Source: Agapetus fuscipes (taxonomy: Eukaryota > Arthropoda > Insecta > Trichoptera > Glossosomatidae). Taken from it: DNA of 64,000 bases. Positions within the stretch are counted from its first letter, which is position 1; each line of letters starts with the position of its first letter. Both the position numbers and the translations under genes were made by a program. The stretch is from positions 7,998,001-8,062,000 of the forward strand of contig OX637344.1 of the NCBI GenBank assembly GCA_951799405.1, written 5' to 3'. The notes beneath the pieces are model-generated. The model did no database searches. It saw only the letters and a list, made by a program, of their open reading frames with translations, and was not told where the DNA came from. Shown piece by piece: positions 32,978-45,180 of this stretch.

Positions 32978-35900
32978 TCGTTTGGTTTTTTTATTAAAAA
33001 AATTACAAAAATTTAAAATAAGCTTTTATAATTTTTTATACGTTTAAGTTGTCTTAAATAGAAAAATTATAATTATAATAAAAATATGAAAAATACGTAA
33101 CAAAAATTAAAAATCGCTCCAAAAGCCGACATAAAACTGTGGGATCGCACTTGGAGTGCAATATTGAAGGCAGATTGTGTCGTCAGTGGGTCCTCTAGCG
33201 AGTAGGCCTATACCCAGGAGCGCCGGCGTCCCTTTTGTTTTATAATTTACATTTTAATGGGCAGTTTGTATTTAAATTTTTCGTCGCTGCGGCCGCTATA
33301 TGTGCGCGTACATCATAACGGCGCTCTGTTCTTGCGGACTTTATGGGAATTACGATCCGGGAGATTCTCTAATCTGGATATTATATGCCGCGTGTGTATT
33401 ATTGTAATTTCACAGGGAGTGTATCATTTTAATAAAACTGGCTCCCCACCACAGAACGTATAACTTATAAGCAATGAACTTCCATACCTACACATTTGTA
33501 TACAAATACAAATTTATGTTTATATTTTCCCGAGAATAAAAACAAAAAAAGAAGTTTGAAAAGTTTATGCTGGCTTTTACATTTTATATTTATAATTTTA
33601 TTTGTTAACCCGCGTGTTTTATATTTTTTAAGACTGCTGCCAAGATAGAAATATAGTTAAAACATTGTCATACATGAGAAATCAGTAACATTTGTGTTAT
33701 TGTTGTAAGAGAAAATCTTTTACTGTAAACTTAATTTATAGATAAACACTTTTATTGCCATTTGATTTTTGTAGGGGAAATTCACTGTAGGCAACGAATG
33801 AGCCATGATCATGCTGTTCAGAAAACCCCGCTTTAGTTTCGTACAGCAAATTAAATAATATCGTGAGTTTCTTGCTTGCAATGTAGCCAGGCTCTATAAA
33901 AATATTTCTATTTATTTTTTCCACCGCCATTGTGGAAAACATTAATATTTTCTTTTTAATTTTTTTGAAAGCAAAACAAATTTGTGAAGTAGCACAAACT
34001 TTCACGTTTATACATCAGACGTGGCTCAGAATCAATCATAGTCTGTCATTTATTCAATCAGCACCGCCACTCCCACGCGGATAGTTTCCACAATCCTGGT
34101 CACGGCACCATCCGCATCTGTCATCGTAATTGATTCAGAAGAGAACCTTTCTTCTGTCCGGCGTGCAATGAATAACAATGAGAAGAGGCGGGGGACAAAA
34201 TGTCTGGGAGGAAAACAAACTATCAACAGAGGAGAAAACAATCATATCGACTAACAGATTACATAAAACATGAGTAAATTCTTTCTTCTACAAATATCAA
34301 AACTATTCAGATGTTTCTGGCAATTAGTATGTAACTGTTCAAATAAACAATACGTATTTTTCCCCATTGAAACCATGCAGTCTACTTTATTGTCATTTTT
34401 GCCTCATTTTAAACGGGAAACCGATGAGAATCGGCTTGTATGGCACCCTTCGCCACTGGTAGAGAGAATTTTTCAACTTGATCGACCGATGAGTTGAAAG
34501 AGGTAATGAGCTTTGCGGGAGCTTTATAGCTGCTCGGTGCAAAAACTGATAGTGGAAATTATTCAATGGTGTTGTTCAGTTGTAACCTCATTGTTAACAT
34601 TATAGACTCATTCTCAAAAGGTAATGGGTTCGACTTTCAGCGGAGAACAAAAATAAACATTTAATTTTCAAAAAGGCTTTCTATCCTCCTCTACCAAAAA
34701 CTTGGTTACAATGATTAATTCAATCTTACAGCTAGTGGGTATTTTTTACAAGTTTGATGCGAGTCGTATAACTGTTTGTCACAACGTTTGGTAAACAAAA
34801 GCCGTCAATAAAATCTCTTTATTGAAAAGAATGAAAATCTAAAAAACTATTTATTCTTGTTCATAAATAAACGTATGTTTTCTGCTCATATATAGATTTT
34901 TTCTTCGAATGAAATCACAGTCAGATAACATTTTGTTTTTGGAACATTACCTCAGAATCAGAATCTGGGAAAAAAACTGTAAGTTTGTAAGATGTTCCGT
35001 TGGCTTCCTCCCACTACCCTGGGCCACTTTTTCTCTCGTGAGCTCTCCTCGTATACCATTTTTCACCCCCTCCCTCTGTCTCTTCCCCCCTCCACCCAAC
35101 CACCCCTTCACATCATCCCCACTGATCTTTCTTACATCTCACCTGCTTCACGTCGAGACTATTATAACTCAGTAGTGCTTAACTATCAAAATACTTGTAA
35201 TCCTGTGTATTTGCGTTTCCTCATTTAATTTGTGATGTATGAGGTTTATTTAAAGGTGTTATTTTATTTTTTAGCCAACAGATTTTATGAGAATAGTCGA
35301 CTAAAATAGAGCACAGACGAAGATAAGCTGTGAAAAAAGTCGTCCAAGTACGTTTTTATAAACTGATTTTCTGTAGTAAATACCTTTTAAATTTAAATTA
35401 CAAGTAAAAAGCATTAACTTAACAATTTTTTCACTAACAAATTATGAAAGAAGATTTTTTTGTTTAAATACAGTCAAATGTTTTTTCTATTATTATTGGA
35501 TAATTCAAAACTTTTTATTTGAAATAATTTAGGGCTAGCGGTTAATTAATCATATGTCGTATATGTAAAATTTAATTTTTGTTTCAAAAACGTGTTTAAC
35601 AACTACTATTTAGCTTGTTTTTCTCGTAAAGAGACCCAAGAATTAAAATAATCACATAATGTACATTGAATTTTTCTTTAAATGCAGATTTTAAATACTT
35701 TTTGTAGTGATTCGTTTTCCAGATTTGGGTTTTAATTTCCATACGTTAAAATGGTTTGTTATGACTTTTTTAACCCATTGCCGCCCGCAGTCACGTTTCG
35801 TGTCAACGTCGACAAATAAATAACTTTTCACGGCAGCGACTCTTTCCCTTCTTTCTCTCCTATCCTCACTCTTCTCACACAATCTCTCACATCCTCACCT

Positions 35901-37235
35901 ACCCTCACGTCTTCACACATCCACTCTCACTGTTTGTTTTTAAATCATCACATACTTTTGTGCGGCGTCTGACCCAAATGGATCATTTTCTCAATAATAT
36001 TACGCTATTTCTCACAGAAACCAATCCTGAGAGAAAATATTTCAGTATTTTCCTTTTATTTTAACATCATTTTTCAAGCAGGCTTTATGCAAAATTATTA
36101 AAATTTTATCGCTTATGTATGGATATTAGGTGCTCTCTTGTTTTAATTGTATCATGATATTTTTCAATTTTTAATTAAAAATATTTATTCTTCCACGAAA
36201 AGTTAAATGGTTTTTTTAATATCAATATTTTACTTTATTTCAGGCGTCCGTGATTTTTTGAACAAAAAAAAATAAAAATCTTGCTTTCAACAACTTACCA
36301 GTCGCTAGTCTATTCGTAAACGTCTCGGTATACTTATCAGAAGCTTTAAAATTTGTATTAAGATAAAACAAAAGTTGAAGTGTAAGTGGCTTAAAAACCA
36401 TTTAATTCGATTAAGTTTCACATCCATTTTTTTATCAAATCAAATTTAGTTACATTAATATTTCTTTTAACATAAGTGAGCGAAACTTATTTCTCTTTAT
36501 GAGGATATTTGTTATATTTGGTTCGGCTTGATCCGGTTCTAGCCGCTCCCACCACGTACAGCCAATAGTCGTAGAATTATTTTTATTTTATTTTATTTGT
36601 TTGCTCTCGGATCGAGCGCCTTTATTTGACACGTTCCGAGCGAGATTTTCAAATTGCATTACTGCAATTGCCCGCCAATACTACCGACCTACTGATAAAC
36701 TGCACCGTATCTGATGGAAATCGGAAAGTATATTTTATTTTTGATTCGCTTTGTCGTAAAATTTGTAAAGCCGTACCTACTCACTATTTTCTGATTCTCT
36801 ATTGACTATTTTCACAAACCTGCTGGATGAAAATTCAGTCAAATTTATGTATTGGAGCGAGTTTCCCGAACAAAAAATGAATGAAAAATTCATCATTGAA
36901 GTAGAAATCGATTGAAAAGTATTGGCTGTCATATAAGTTATCTAATTGAAAGATACCTGGTTAGTTCCAAGTAATGTGTTTCTTTTTAATTTTCCTTTTG
37001 TGAAATGACGATTTATCAAAAAAAAAAAATGCCTCTTTGAAATTTAGTTTCGTTGAACTCACATTTTTCAACGTTTCTATTTAGATATTCACGGGCTTGA
37101 ATTAAAAAAATCATGTACATAAAGATAACCAGTTTCTGAGAAAATCTGAAGGTAGTAATGAACAACCACTTTTATTTAATGTTTGTGTAGGGGCGGTGGG
37201 AGAGGTCTCTAAAATGCTTGCTCCCCTATGTCCAC
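32978..37235. other. Intergenic sequence, no gene seen
   Basis: It is AT-rich with moderately GC-rich patches at 33150-33360 and 35000-35160. The only element recognised is an old SINE-B-like copy at about 34575-34765 (GGGTTCGACTTTCAGCGGAG, then a body fragment). No conserved coding sequence was found. Confidence 0.55.
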
Positions 37236-37325
37236 GCTGCTCTAGAGGTTTCCCACATAGGGTTCCTGTAAAAGATCTTCCACATTAGGGTCTCTGTAAG
37301 AGATCTTCCACATTAGGGTCCTGGA
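37236..37325. repeat. Short tandem repeat, about 2.5 units
   Basis: CTGTAARAGATCTTCCACAT followed by TAGGGT repeats with a period of about 30 bp. Confidence 0.75.
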
Positions 37326-38008
37326 CTGACGCGTTCCCAGAGGAAGGAAGAGAGTGACATTGGAGGGAAGTCTACCATTTAATGCTTGCTTTTTACAAGA
37401 GAGCTAGGAAACGTTAAACGTGTATCATCAATACTGCTGTGAGATTTCGTAGTATCTCCTAAAAACTCAACATTGATTCATGATTTGCAGCAACAAGACC
37501 CAATCGTAAGACATTCATAGCGAGTGGCACCGTAAAATTTTGGCTTATTTTATGAGAAATCAGTTGATTGGCGTCATTTCGAGATATTGTCACTCCAGAG
37601 TGTCCCAAATGATATGGTGAACATATGGTCCTCCATCGCCTCTTAAAAAAAGGGTTTTCAAATGGATTGTGGTTTTGTTGAAATCCGCACATTTATTTCA
37701 AAATGTTGTATAAAAACTCAATCACAAGGCGCTTTTATAGCTATCTTTTATAATATATTTATTATGTTTGTGTTGTTTTTTTTTTATCGTTTTATGTTTA
37801 TATTTAGGATATGTTGTTTGAATTCTCATGAAATCTTATGAATTATGATGAGTCAAACTTATCATAGAAAATGGGTCAAAGGCCTATAAAAACCATTAGA
37901 TTAATTTCCAACACACAAAAATTGTTAATGTTGAAGTAAGCATCTTATGAGATAAAAAGAAAACCAACTTTGTTTTACATTACTATTAGTATTTTATTTA
38001 ATTTGATA

Positions 38009-38050
38009 CCACAACCGGTTTCGCAAACATCCGTTCGCATCATCAGGTGG
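38009..38050 (-). ncRNA. Type I hammerhead ribozyme motif (left arm)
   Basis: It is the mirror of the right-arm motif, read on the minus strand: CCAC stem I, CUGAUGA, stem II, GAAA, CCGG, UU and GUGG. Confidence 0.65.
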
Positions 38051-38083
38051 ATAAATTAATACATAATACAAGTATTAATTTAT

Positions 38084-38125
38084 CCACCTGATGATGCGAA
38101 CGGATGTTTGCGAAACCGGTTGTGG
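38084..38125 (+). ncRNA. Type I hammerhead ribozyme motif (right arm)
   Basis: Stem I is CCAC (38084-38087) with GUGG (38122-38125). The core CUGAUGA is at 38088-38094. Stem II is GCGAAC/GUUUGC (6 pairs, one G-U) with loop GGAU, then GAAA (38112-38115). Stem III is A-CCGG-U, a self-complementary ACCGGU that could pair between two molecules. The predicted cleavage is after U38121. Every invariant core base is present. Confidence 0.7.
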
Positions 38126-38193
38126 TATTAAATTAAATAAAATACTCATAGTAATCTAAAACAAAGTGGTTTTTCTTTTTATCTCTTAAGATG

Positions 38194-39664
38194 AACGATT
38201 ACAAAGTTAATGCCTCTACAATCAATAAAATAAGCATCTTATTTTCAAAAATGGTATCTCTTATTTAACTTTCATTTTGATAAGAGGCGTTAAAGGTGAA
38301 TACGGTTTTTACGGGTACATACAATAACAATGTTTTTGAAAGGAAATATAGACGTGTACTCTTGTGTTCTCTGTTTCACTTGCATAGAGTAAATCCTGTT
38401 CCCAAATCCCTGATGACCTCAAAGGTCTGGAAGGCACAGCTACAGACTCTCAGGTCATAAATCCATCACTTCGAATTCTTTCATTCTAAACACAATACAA
38501 AGGGCACGCATATAATTGCTTTTTTTAAAGCCGGGCATTTTTTTTTTGGGCTACATTTTCAAAGCTATTCCCGTTTAAAATTGAAACTTTATTTATTTAT
38601 GGTTAAACGTTTACTCTTAAATATAATTAAATGGATTGTGTATACACTTTTATTTATTTTCTTGAGACCCATCAGACCTTTCACAATTCTTCGCTATAAT
38701 GAATTTTTTGGCAGGTTCCAAAAATTGCGTATCACAACATTACTGGTATGTAAATTAACACTGCTAACAATAATTACCGATTAAAAGACAAAGAAGTCAT
38801 GCTTTACTTGCGACATGTTTATTTGCACTTTTGTTCTCTGATGATTGGATGAGAACCGGGAGCGTGTATGATTTTTGAATTTAAGTTTTTTATGATTTTT
38901 TTTTTAAACATCCCTACTCGTATTACAAAAACGCGATATCTCTTACCCACATTTTTTTGAAAATACACGATACACATCTTGATTTTTTTTTATTTCAAAA
39001 TAATTTACTCACAGCTTACTTAACATCTTCAAAAGACAGGAAAGTAAAGAAAATTGAAGAAACAACTTTTTTTTTTTAATACTTAAGTTTTCAAACAATG
39101 TCATACAAAGTTTGTAGCCTGAGTACCTAAATAAGCACGTCTTTTGCTAGTCATTAAGCATCATGTTATACGTGGGAGATGGGGGGGTATGATATAGCAC
39201 CTCGGGCGAGTAGTTTTCTAAATTTGGTGTAAATGAAGACACACACTTTTGCTTTGTCCCACAGAAGAGAGGACAGATCAATTATCTGATAGCAAATGCT
39301 ATACGTGGAGTATTTTATTAAGTGGCCTTTATATTACACACACACTAAAGTACACGCACACAATGACCAGTGCTGTCAAGTGACTATACCTATTCATTTC
39401 CTGAAAACTGTGTCTGCAACTTTGCTGCCATTCCGCTAGGAGTGCTTAGATTTTTTTGTAGAGTTTTATTTTTATTTATTGAGCAAACAACAGTTTATAA
39501 ATGCTCTACATTGGAACAAAAACGAAATTATTACAGTTCAAAAACCAGCAAAGAGTTGCCTCCATTTCTTAATATCTTGGCATCCGTCTTTTAATTCGTT
39601 TTTGATAAATTTCGTTCTTGTAGCGTTATCTCAATATTTTTTCGTTCTTATTCATTTTTCACAA
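38194..39664. other. Intergenic sequence, no gene seen
   Basis: AT-rich sequence with no recognised element or conserved frame. Confidence 0.55.
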
Positions 39665-39775
39665 GACATGCACCCCGAAACGGAAAATCATTTCCAACGC
39701 ACTTAATGGGGGTTGAACCTTAGCCCTCTGACATTCAACGCAAGCATATTACCAACTAAGCTATCAACCGAGCTC
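39665..39775 (-). mobile_element. SINE-A head, diverged
   Basis: The reverse complement gives CGGTTGATAGCTTAGTTGGT and, about 45 bp on, AAGGTTCAACCCCCAT, a decayed tRNA-like head of SINE-A. Confidence 0.7.
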
Positions 39776-41179
39776 AACTATTGAAAACGAATGATGATTA
39801 TTGTGCCAATAAAAGTCCGATGGACCTGAGTGATTTGATGATCTTAAAAATATAAGTAGCTATTTATACTTGTTGGAGTGTTCTGGTTACTCGTGAAGAG
39901 TAATACTAAATGATTGGTGACTATTTATATGCCATGGAAAATATAAAGCACACATCACTATTCAGACAATACAGTGCTGAACTGGTGCGTCACACAATGG
40001 GTACACGTGCCAGATCTTTGGGGAGCATCTCTATGTACTCTGTGATTAAAATAATTTACTCTTGGCAAATAATAATACTTGTTATTAAGTCCATTAACGT
40101 CACGAGCATAATGAATATTGTTATGTGTTTTATCGGGTTCTTTTTAATCAAAACTGGTGTTCATTTATTTAACACAATTTATTTCCTCATTTTCGGTACA
40201 GACAGAGTTTTTACATTTGAACAGTTTGACGGTTGGTTTATATCGGTCTCTCCAGGAGATTTGAGTACAAATTTATATATATCATTCTCAAAAGATGCAG
40301 AATCGTTACATACCACCTTGTAGGATTTCACCAGAATATTCGATTCAACACTTAATTAATTTAGAATAAATATCACTAATACCCTGACTTTTTATACTTT
40401 GTTTTTAAATCTATATTCAATCTGTTTATCAGAAACCTTTTTTTTCACTAATTTGAATAAGCCATTCATTTCTCAGCTTTTCCTTGCGTTTACTTCTAAG
40501 ATGATCTTAGTCAAGCGTTCATTTCATTCAATTCAAAATTCTTTAAATGCCAAGGCCATCTAATTATATTATTTGGTAATTTTGGGTCAAAAAAAAAAAG
40601 AAAAATAATGTTACAAGGCCTAATGGTGGGTAGGTAAGTTAATTGAAAATCAAACTGCCTCGTCGATTAAAAAAATTAACACACGTAGCATCAACCGCAA
40701 AAAAGGGTGAGCAAAAAAAGCAGAAACCAAATAAACAACCCCCATTAAGGGCCTAAAAATAAAGGAGGGGAGTTGGGGGTGTGTTTGAGAAAGGGGTGAG
40801 CTGAGTGGTTACACGGGTCAGGTGTGCTTTAGCGCTTACAAAAAGCAACAAGAGAAGCGGCATTGTTCGCTTTTAAGCAACATTTCACGGGGCACAATTA
40901 AAATAAGGCATTCCACCCCCTCCCAACTCCACAGACACCTTTATATGGCATTTAATTTCATTGTTTTTGCTTAGAGGGGGTGCTTTATAGTGGTACTGAA
41001 TCCATACAAAAAGCAAACCGAATCTATGCTTCTTATTAATCGTATTTATATTTTTAATGTTTATTTTATATCATCTCTTATAGGTTCTGCATTTATTTTG
41101 CTTTTGGACTCCTCTATTTATTTTTTCGTGGTGTAATTAAATTTAGATCTCTTATAAATATTTATAAAATGAAACAAAG
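39776..41179. other. Intergenic sequence, no gene supported
   Basis: A plus-strand frame at 39910-40323 (137 codons, hydrophobic) has no recognisable domain and is not called a gene. The rest is AT-rich and unassigned. Confidence 0.5.
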
Positions 41180-41394
41180 CTGTTCCTTGACTTACCGGTT
41201 GGTATGAGGCTGACGACCCATAATGTAAAAAATGGTTCACTCTGTTTCAGGGAATTGGGTTTTTGTGTTGTAAGTCCACATGCGGCATTTGTAAGTGCGA
41301 ACTTATACGTGTCTACTTGTGGGATTGCATTTAATATTAATCTTAAATGTAATTTATCTTTGAAACTAAGATTACAGATTATAGAAGCTGCACA
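41180..41394 (+). mobile_element. 260 bp dispersed repeat (SINE-C), internally deleted
   Basis: It runs from TTCCTTGACTTACCGGTTGG through GTAAAAAATGGTTCACTC to CTAAGATTACAGATTATAG, and lacks the AAGGTC...TTCAT middle segment. Confidence 0.8.
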
Positions 41395-41600
41395 TATAGT
41401 GTAACTTCTTACCGCGCTGTACTCAAAAGGGGGTATGTTGCGTGTGAAACATATTTTTGGCATTGTTAAGGCAAAGGCCTGACACCAACTACTTCATTTA
41501 AAGTCGGGAAAAACAGGAAATTATTTCTCTTACCTTTGGTGGGGATCAAACCTTTTATCTCTAACATTAAAAAGAAGGGATCTACCAACCGAGCTTTCGT
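41395..41600 (-). mobile_element. SINE-A, internally deleted copy
   Basis: It shows the SINE-A 3' motif GTAACTTCTTACCGCGCTGT and the degraded tRNA head CTACCAACCGAGC, with the central body missing. Confidence 0.7.
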
Positions 41601-41605
41601 GAGTA

Positions 41606-41920
41606 AGCTATACATATTGTGTAACTTATTGCCACGTTTTCCGCAAAGGGGTTGCATGCGGCGAGTTGAACCTATTTATTTTTACAAGTATAGAGGGCGG
41701 TTTTACGCCAACCACTTCAGTTGATGAAGATGTTTCCCAGCTTCTGAGGGGGCTGATATTCATTTATTGTGAAGGCTGAGTAGGCCTTAAAGGTATTTAA
41801 CTAATTAGTTTGAAATAAACACCGAAACGGTAAATTATTTCTGGCACCCTCGGTGGGATTCGAACCCGAGCAATCGGTATGGAATACAAGCACTATACCA
41901 ACTGTGCTATCAACCGGAAA
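41606..41920 (-). mobile_element. SINE-A, near full length
   Basis: On the minus strand it starts CCGGTTGATAGCACAGTTGG (A box) and has GGGTTCGAATCCCACCGAGG (B box). The body follows and ends near TAACTTATTGCCACGTTTTC. The RTE-like element at 41929 is inserted right beside its 5' end. Confidence 0.85.
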
Positions 41921-41955
41921 TAAACTGTTACTTACTTTACTTTACTTTCTTCGGC

Positions 41956-44745
41956 TCATAAGCCTTGAAGGCTCAGGGCCTCCCGCACCACAATCCTCCA
42001 GGACTCTCTGTCTTGTGCAGCTTCCCTCCATGGTCCCCTCACTCCCAGAATTTCGGCATCGGCTTCAATGTTGTCTGCCCACCGCATCCTGGGACGTCCG
42101 AGTGGTCTAACACCTGAAGGGGCACCATCCAAGACTGTTCTAATGATCCTGGAGTCCTCTGCACGTGCTACATGTCCGGCCCACTGGAGTCTTCTTGATT
42201 TCATTACCGACACTATGTTAGCATCTTGAAACACGGACATCAGCTCCGCGTTGGTCCGGATACGCCACCTGTCATCTTCAAATACAGGTCCGAGAATGCG
42301 ACGAATCATTTTGTTCTCAAAGACCTGGAGAGATTTTTCTTGTTTTTGAGTCAGACTCCAGGCTTCGCATCCGTACAACACAACTGGCCGAACAATGGAA
42401 GTGTAAATCTTGAATTTTGTGGAGCGGGATAGCCATTTTGAGCACAATAGCCCTCTAAGGCCAAAAAAAGCATTATTGCCGGAGTGAATTCGGGCATGTA
42501 ATTCTGAGGATAGGATATTTTTGTCATTTATAAGGGTACCCAAGTATTTGAATGAATTGCAGTTCTTAAACTTGTAATTATCTACATTCAAATCTTCTTG
42601 AATATCCCGCCGCGCCACAGGCAAGTATTCAGTTTTCCCCTCATTAATTCTCAATCCTATCCTCCTTGCCATTCTCTCCATTGGTAAGAAGAGCGCCCGG
42701 AGCTGTGCAGCGTTCTCTCCCAGAAGCACCACATCATCCGCATATCCCAGCAGCCTAATGGTACTTCCTATGGTGATTCCACCATACACAGGTTTGGTTT
42801 CTCTCACAACCTTTTCTAAGGCTAGGTTGAAGAGCAATGGAGAAAGGGCGTCACCCTGCTTTAGGCCTGAACTGATCTCAAAGGGATCCGAGACCTGTCC
42901 CTGCAGCAGTATTTGAGCTCTTGAATTTTCTATGGATATCTGAACCAGTTTGATGAGTTTTCCAGGAATTCCATAGTCTCGTAAAACGCTCCACAGCCCC
43001 AAACGATGCACTGAGTCATAAGCAGTCTTGAAGTCGACAAAAAGGCAATGAGTATCTTGAGCATATTCCCACTTCTTCTCTAATATTTGCCTCAAAGAAA
43101 AGATCTGGTCCGTTGTGCTCCGATTCCTTCTGAAACCTGCTTGGTACTCTCCAAGAGCACATTCAGCATATGGCATAATTCTTCTTAGCAGAATATTAGA
43201 CAATATTTTGTATGCCGCTGGAAGAAGTGAGATACCTCTATAATTAGAGCATAGCATTTTGTCTCCTTTTTTATGTATTGGACACAATAGTGCAACTTTC
43301 CAGCTATCTGGCAGTACCTCATGTTTCCAAACATCCTGATAAAGACCCCACAGAGCATTTTCTAAGGCTTCTCCGCCACATTTCAGTAACTCAGCAGGGA
43401 TATCATCGTTTCCAGGAGCCCTTGACTTCTTTAAACTCTTAATTGCCTGTACTACCTCATCTCGACTTGGTGGAGGAACTTCGGGTTCCACCGTGAGAAC
43501 TCTAGATGGTTGCAAAGGATTATCCGGACTCTCACCTCGCAGCAATCCAGTGAAATGATTCTTCCACACGTCAAGTATTTGATCTCGATCAGCAATGATG
43601 TTTCCCTGTTCATCCATTATCTGGCTACTACGCTGTTGAGATCCACACTTCGCCTTTCTGACGGAATCAAAGAATTTCCTAGAGTTCCTTCCATCCCTAT
43701 TGTCACTCTCAAGCTTCTCCATCAGCCGCTTATGATGCAAGCGTTTTTTGGCTCTCAAGAGGTTTCGTACTTGTCTTTTTCTTCCTTTCCATTCATTCTC
43801 CAGGTTTTGGTTACTTCCTTGAAGAAGACAGTTTCTGAGTTCCTTCCGCCACATAACAGCACGTCTGCATTCCTCATCAAACCATGGCTTACTTGCATGT
43901 TGATCCATCTTCCCAATCTCCTTTTCAGCAGTTTGCTTAATGACCTGCATAATTAGCTTCCAAGACTCTTCAACCCTCAGCTGGTTTGCTGTAGGATCAC
44001 TTTCTTCCACACTTGAGACTTCATCCATGACTTCATCTTGAGACATCTGAAATTCCGAGTACTGGTTATCACTGGCTTCAGTTATTTCTTCAGTTGCCAC
44101 CTGACTCTCACTCAGGTTGTGAAATTGGTCATTGATGTCTTTTCTATACCTTTCTAATCCCTCTTTATTGTTCAGGATGTCCAGATTATATCTTAGTCTT
44201 GTAGACGGTTTTGATTTATTATGACTCAGTATTTTTTCTTTGAAAATTGCCACAGACAGGAAGTGATCTGTGTCACAGTCTGCCCCCCGATAGCTCCGAA
44301 CATCATGAATCATTCTTAGATGTTTCCTTTCAACGAGAAGGTGGTCGATTTGATTCACTGTTCTACCATCGTGAGACTTCCACGTTCCCTTGTGGATTTC
44401 TTTGTGTGGAAAAATTGTGCCCATGATTGACATTTGTCGTGCTGAGGCAAAGTGGATGACTCTCATACCATTATCGTTGCTGTTTTCATGAAGGCTGTTT
44501 GTTCCTATGGAGGGTACAAAACATTCTTCTCTACCAATTTTGGCATTCAGGTCACCTAATACACATTTTATGTCATACCGTGGTAGTCGGTCGTAGGTGG
44601 ATTCCAACAAATCATAAAAGGCGTTTTTGTTGTCATCGTCATCGCTTTCAGTGGGCGCGTGTACACAAATGAGAGCTAAGTTACGCCGTCGGCCCTTTAG
44701 CCGAAGTACGCAAATCCGCTCGTTAATTAGTTCATAAGATAACAC
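41956..44745 (-). CDS. Retrotransposon endonuclease and reverse transcriptase, main frame
   Basis: An uninterrupted frame of 929 codons starts at MLSYELINERICVL. The apurinic-type endonuclease part shows CVLGDLNAKIGRE, GRTVNQIDHLLVE and DTDHFLSVAIF. The reverse transcriptase part shows SLKKSRAPGNDDIPAELLKC, NYRGISLLP, EYQAGFRRNRSTTDQIF, LFVDFKTAYDSVHR, GLKQGDALSPLLFNLALEK and the catalytic GYADDVVLL (YADD complement at 42733-42744). The C-terminal part carries FKYLGTLI and WAGHVAR. The protein nicks the target DNA and copies the element RNA there. The Met shown is internal; the true start lies upstream across a frameshift, so this copy probably cannot make the whole protein. Confidence 0.92.
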   Translation of the reverse strand: MLSYELINERICVLRLKGRRRNLALICVHAPTESDDDDNKNAFYDLLESTYDRLPRYDIKCVLGDLNAKIGREECFVPSIGTNSLHENSNDNGMRVIHFASARQMSIMGTIFPHKEIHKGTWKSHDGRTVNQIDHLLVERKHLRMIHDVRSYRGADCDTDHFLSVAIFKEKILSHNKSKPSTRLRYNLDILNNKEGLERYRKDINDQFHNLSESQVATEEITEASDNQYSEFQMSQDEVMDEVSSVEESDPTANQLRVEESWKLIMQVIKQTAEKEIGKMDQHASKPWFDEECRRAVMWRKELRNCLLQGSNQNLENEWKGRKRQVRNLLRAKKRLHHKRLMEKLESDNRDGRNSRKFFDSVRKAKCGSQQRSSQIMDEQGNIIADRDQILDVWKNHFTGLLRGESPDNPLQPSRVLTVEPEVPPPSRDEVVQAIKSLKKSRAPGNDDIPAELLKCGGEALENALWGLYQDVWKHEVLPDSWKVALLCPIHKKGDKMLCSNYRGISLLPAAYKILSNILLRRIMPYAECALGEYQAGFRRNRSTTDQIFSLRQILEKKWEYAQDTHCLFVDFKTAYDSVHRLGLWSVLRDYGIPGKLIKLVQISIENSRAQILLQGQVSDPFEISSGLKQGDALSPLLFNLALEKVVRETKPVYGGITIGSTIRLLGYADDVVLLGENAAQLRALFLPMERMARRIGLRINEGKTEYLPVARRDIQEDLNVDNYKFKNCNSFKYLGTLINDKNILSSELHARIHSGNNAFFGLRGLLCSKWLSRSTKFKIYTSIVRPVVLYGCEAWSLTQKQEKSLQVFENKMIRRILGPVFEDDRWRIRTNAELMSVFQDANIVSVMKSRRLQWAGHVARAEDSRIIRTVLDGAPSGVRPLGRPRMRWADNIEADAEILGVRGPWREAAQDRESWRIVVREALSLQGL

Positions 44746-44765
44746 TGCCCTTCTAGCGTTCTGGC

Positions 44766-45050
44766 TTACGACAAATCCTGTTCCGAATTCATGTCGGTCG
44801 TTGTTCGTACCACTGTAGAAGATGGTGGATTGACCATCTTCTCACCACTACCCGGCCACCTCACCTCTTGCACAGCTGTCACATCCAGATTGTACCTAGC
44901 CAGCTCTTCCGTAACAATCTGGGTTGAACCCGGTCTATTTAAGCTCAGCACATTCCAAAATCCGATTCGTAGCCTAGTATCGTGCTTGGGTCGTCTCCGG
45001 TGTCTATTTTGTCCGATGCATTGATTTGCGGGATTTGCAACATTTTTAAT
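44766..45050 (-). pseudogene. N-terminal part of the retrotransposon protein, out of frame
   Basis: On the minus strand it encodes LRIGFWNVLSLNRPGSTQIV then TEELARYNLDVTAVQEVRWP, the N terminus of the endonuclease, and runs into a stop at about 44766. The main frame resumes the expected endonuclease sequence (EFGTGFVVSQNARRAV) from about 44820 in another register. One small insertion or deletion near 44820-44840 explains this. The exact initiation codon is uncertain. Confidence 0.8.
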
Positions 45051-45180
45051 TTTTGTAGGAAAGGGTTGTTAGCCCTTTGCCCAACCCCCTACCAGGAGGA
45101 CCAGGGTTTTTCTGTCAGGGTTATCCTTCCCTTAGTTGGGGGGATCCGGTTTTATGGCGCCGGAAGCTCGCCATCGCCCT

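Larger units (their letters stand above)
37941..38193. mobile_element. Near-perfect palindrome carrying two hammerhead motifs
   Basis: The arms 37941-38062 and 38072-38193 are complementary over about 120 bp with a 9 bp centre (ATAATACAA). The inner 70 bp is essentially perfect and the outer part has scattered mismatches. ACCACAACCGGTTTCGCAAA on the left is mirrored on the right. No autonomous coding region is present. The type matches the Penelope-like hammerhead palindromes; a target duplication was not found. Confidence 0.8.

Noticed and set aside
39910..40323. Hydrophobic plus-strand open frame of 137 codons
   Set aside because: No domain, splice context or homology that I recognise; AT-rich sequence often yields hydrophobic frames by chance.
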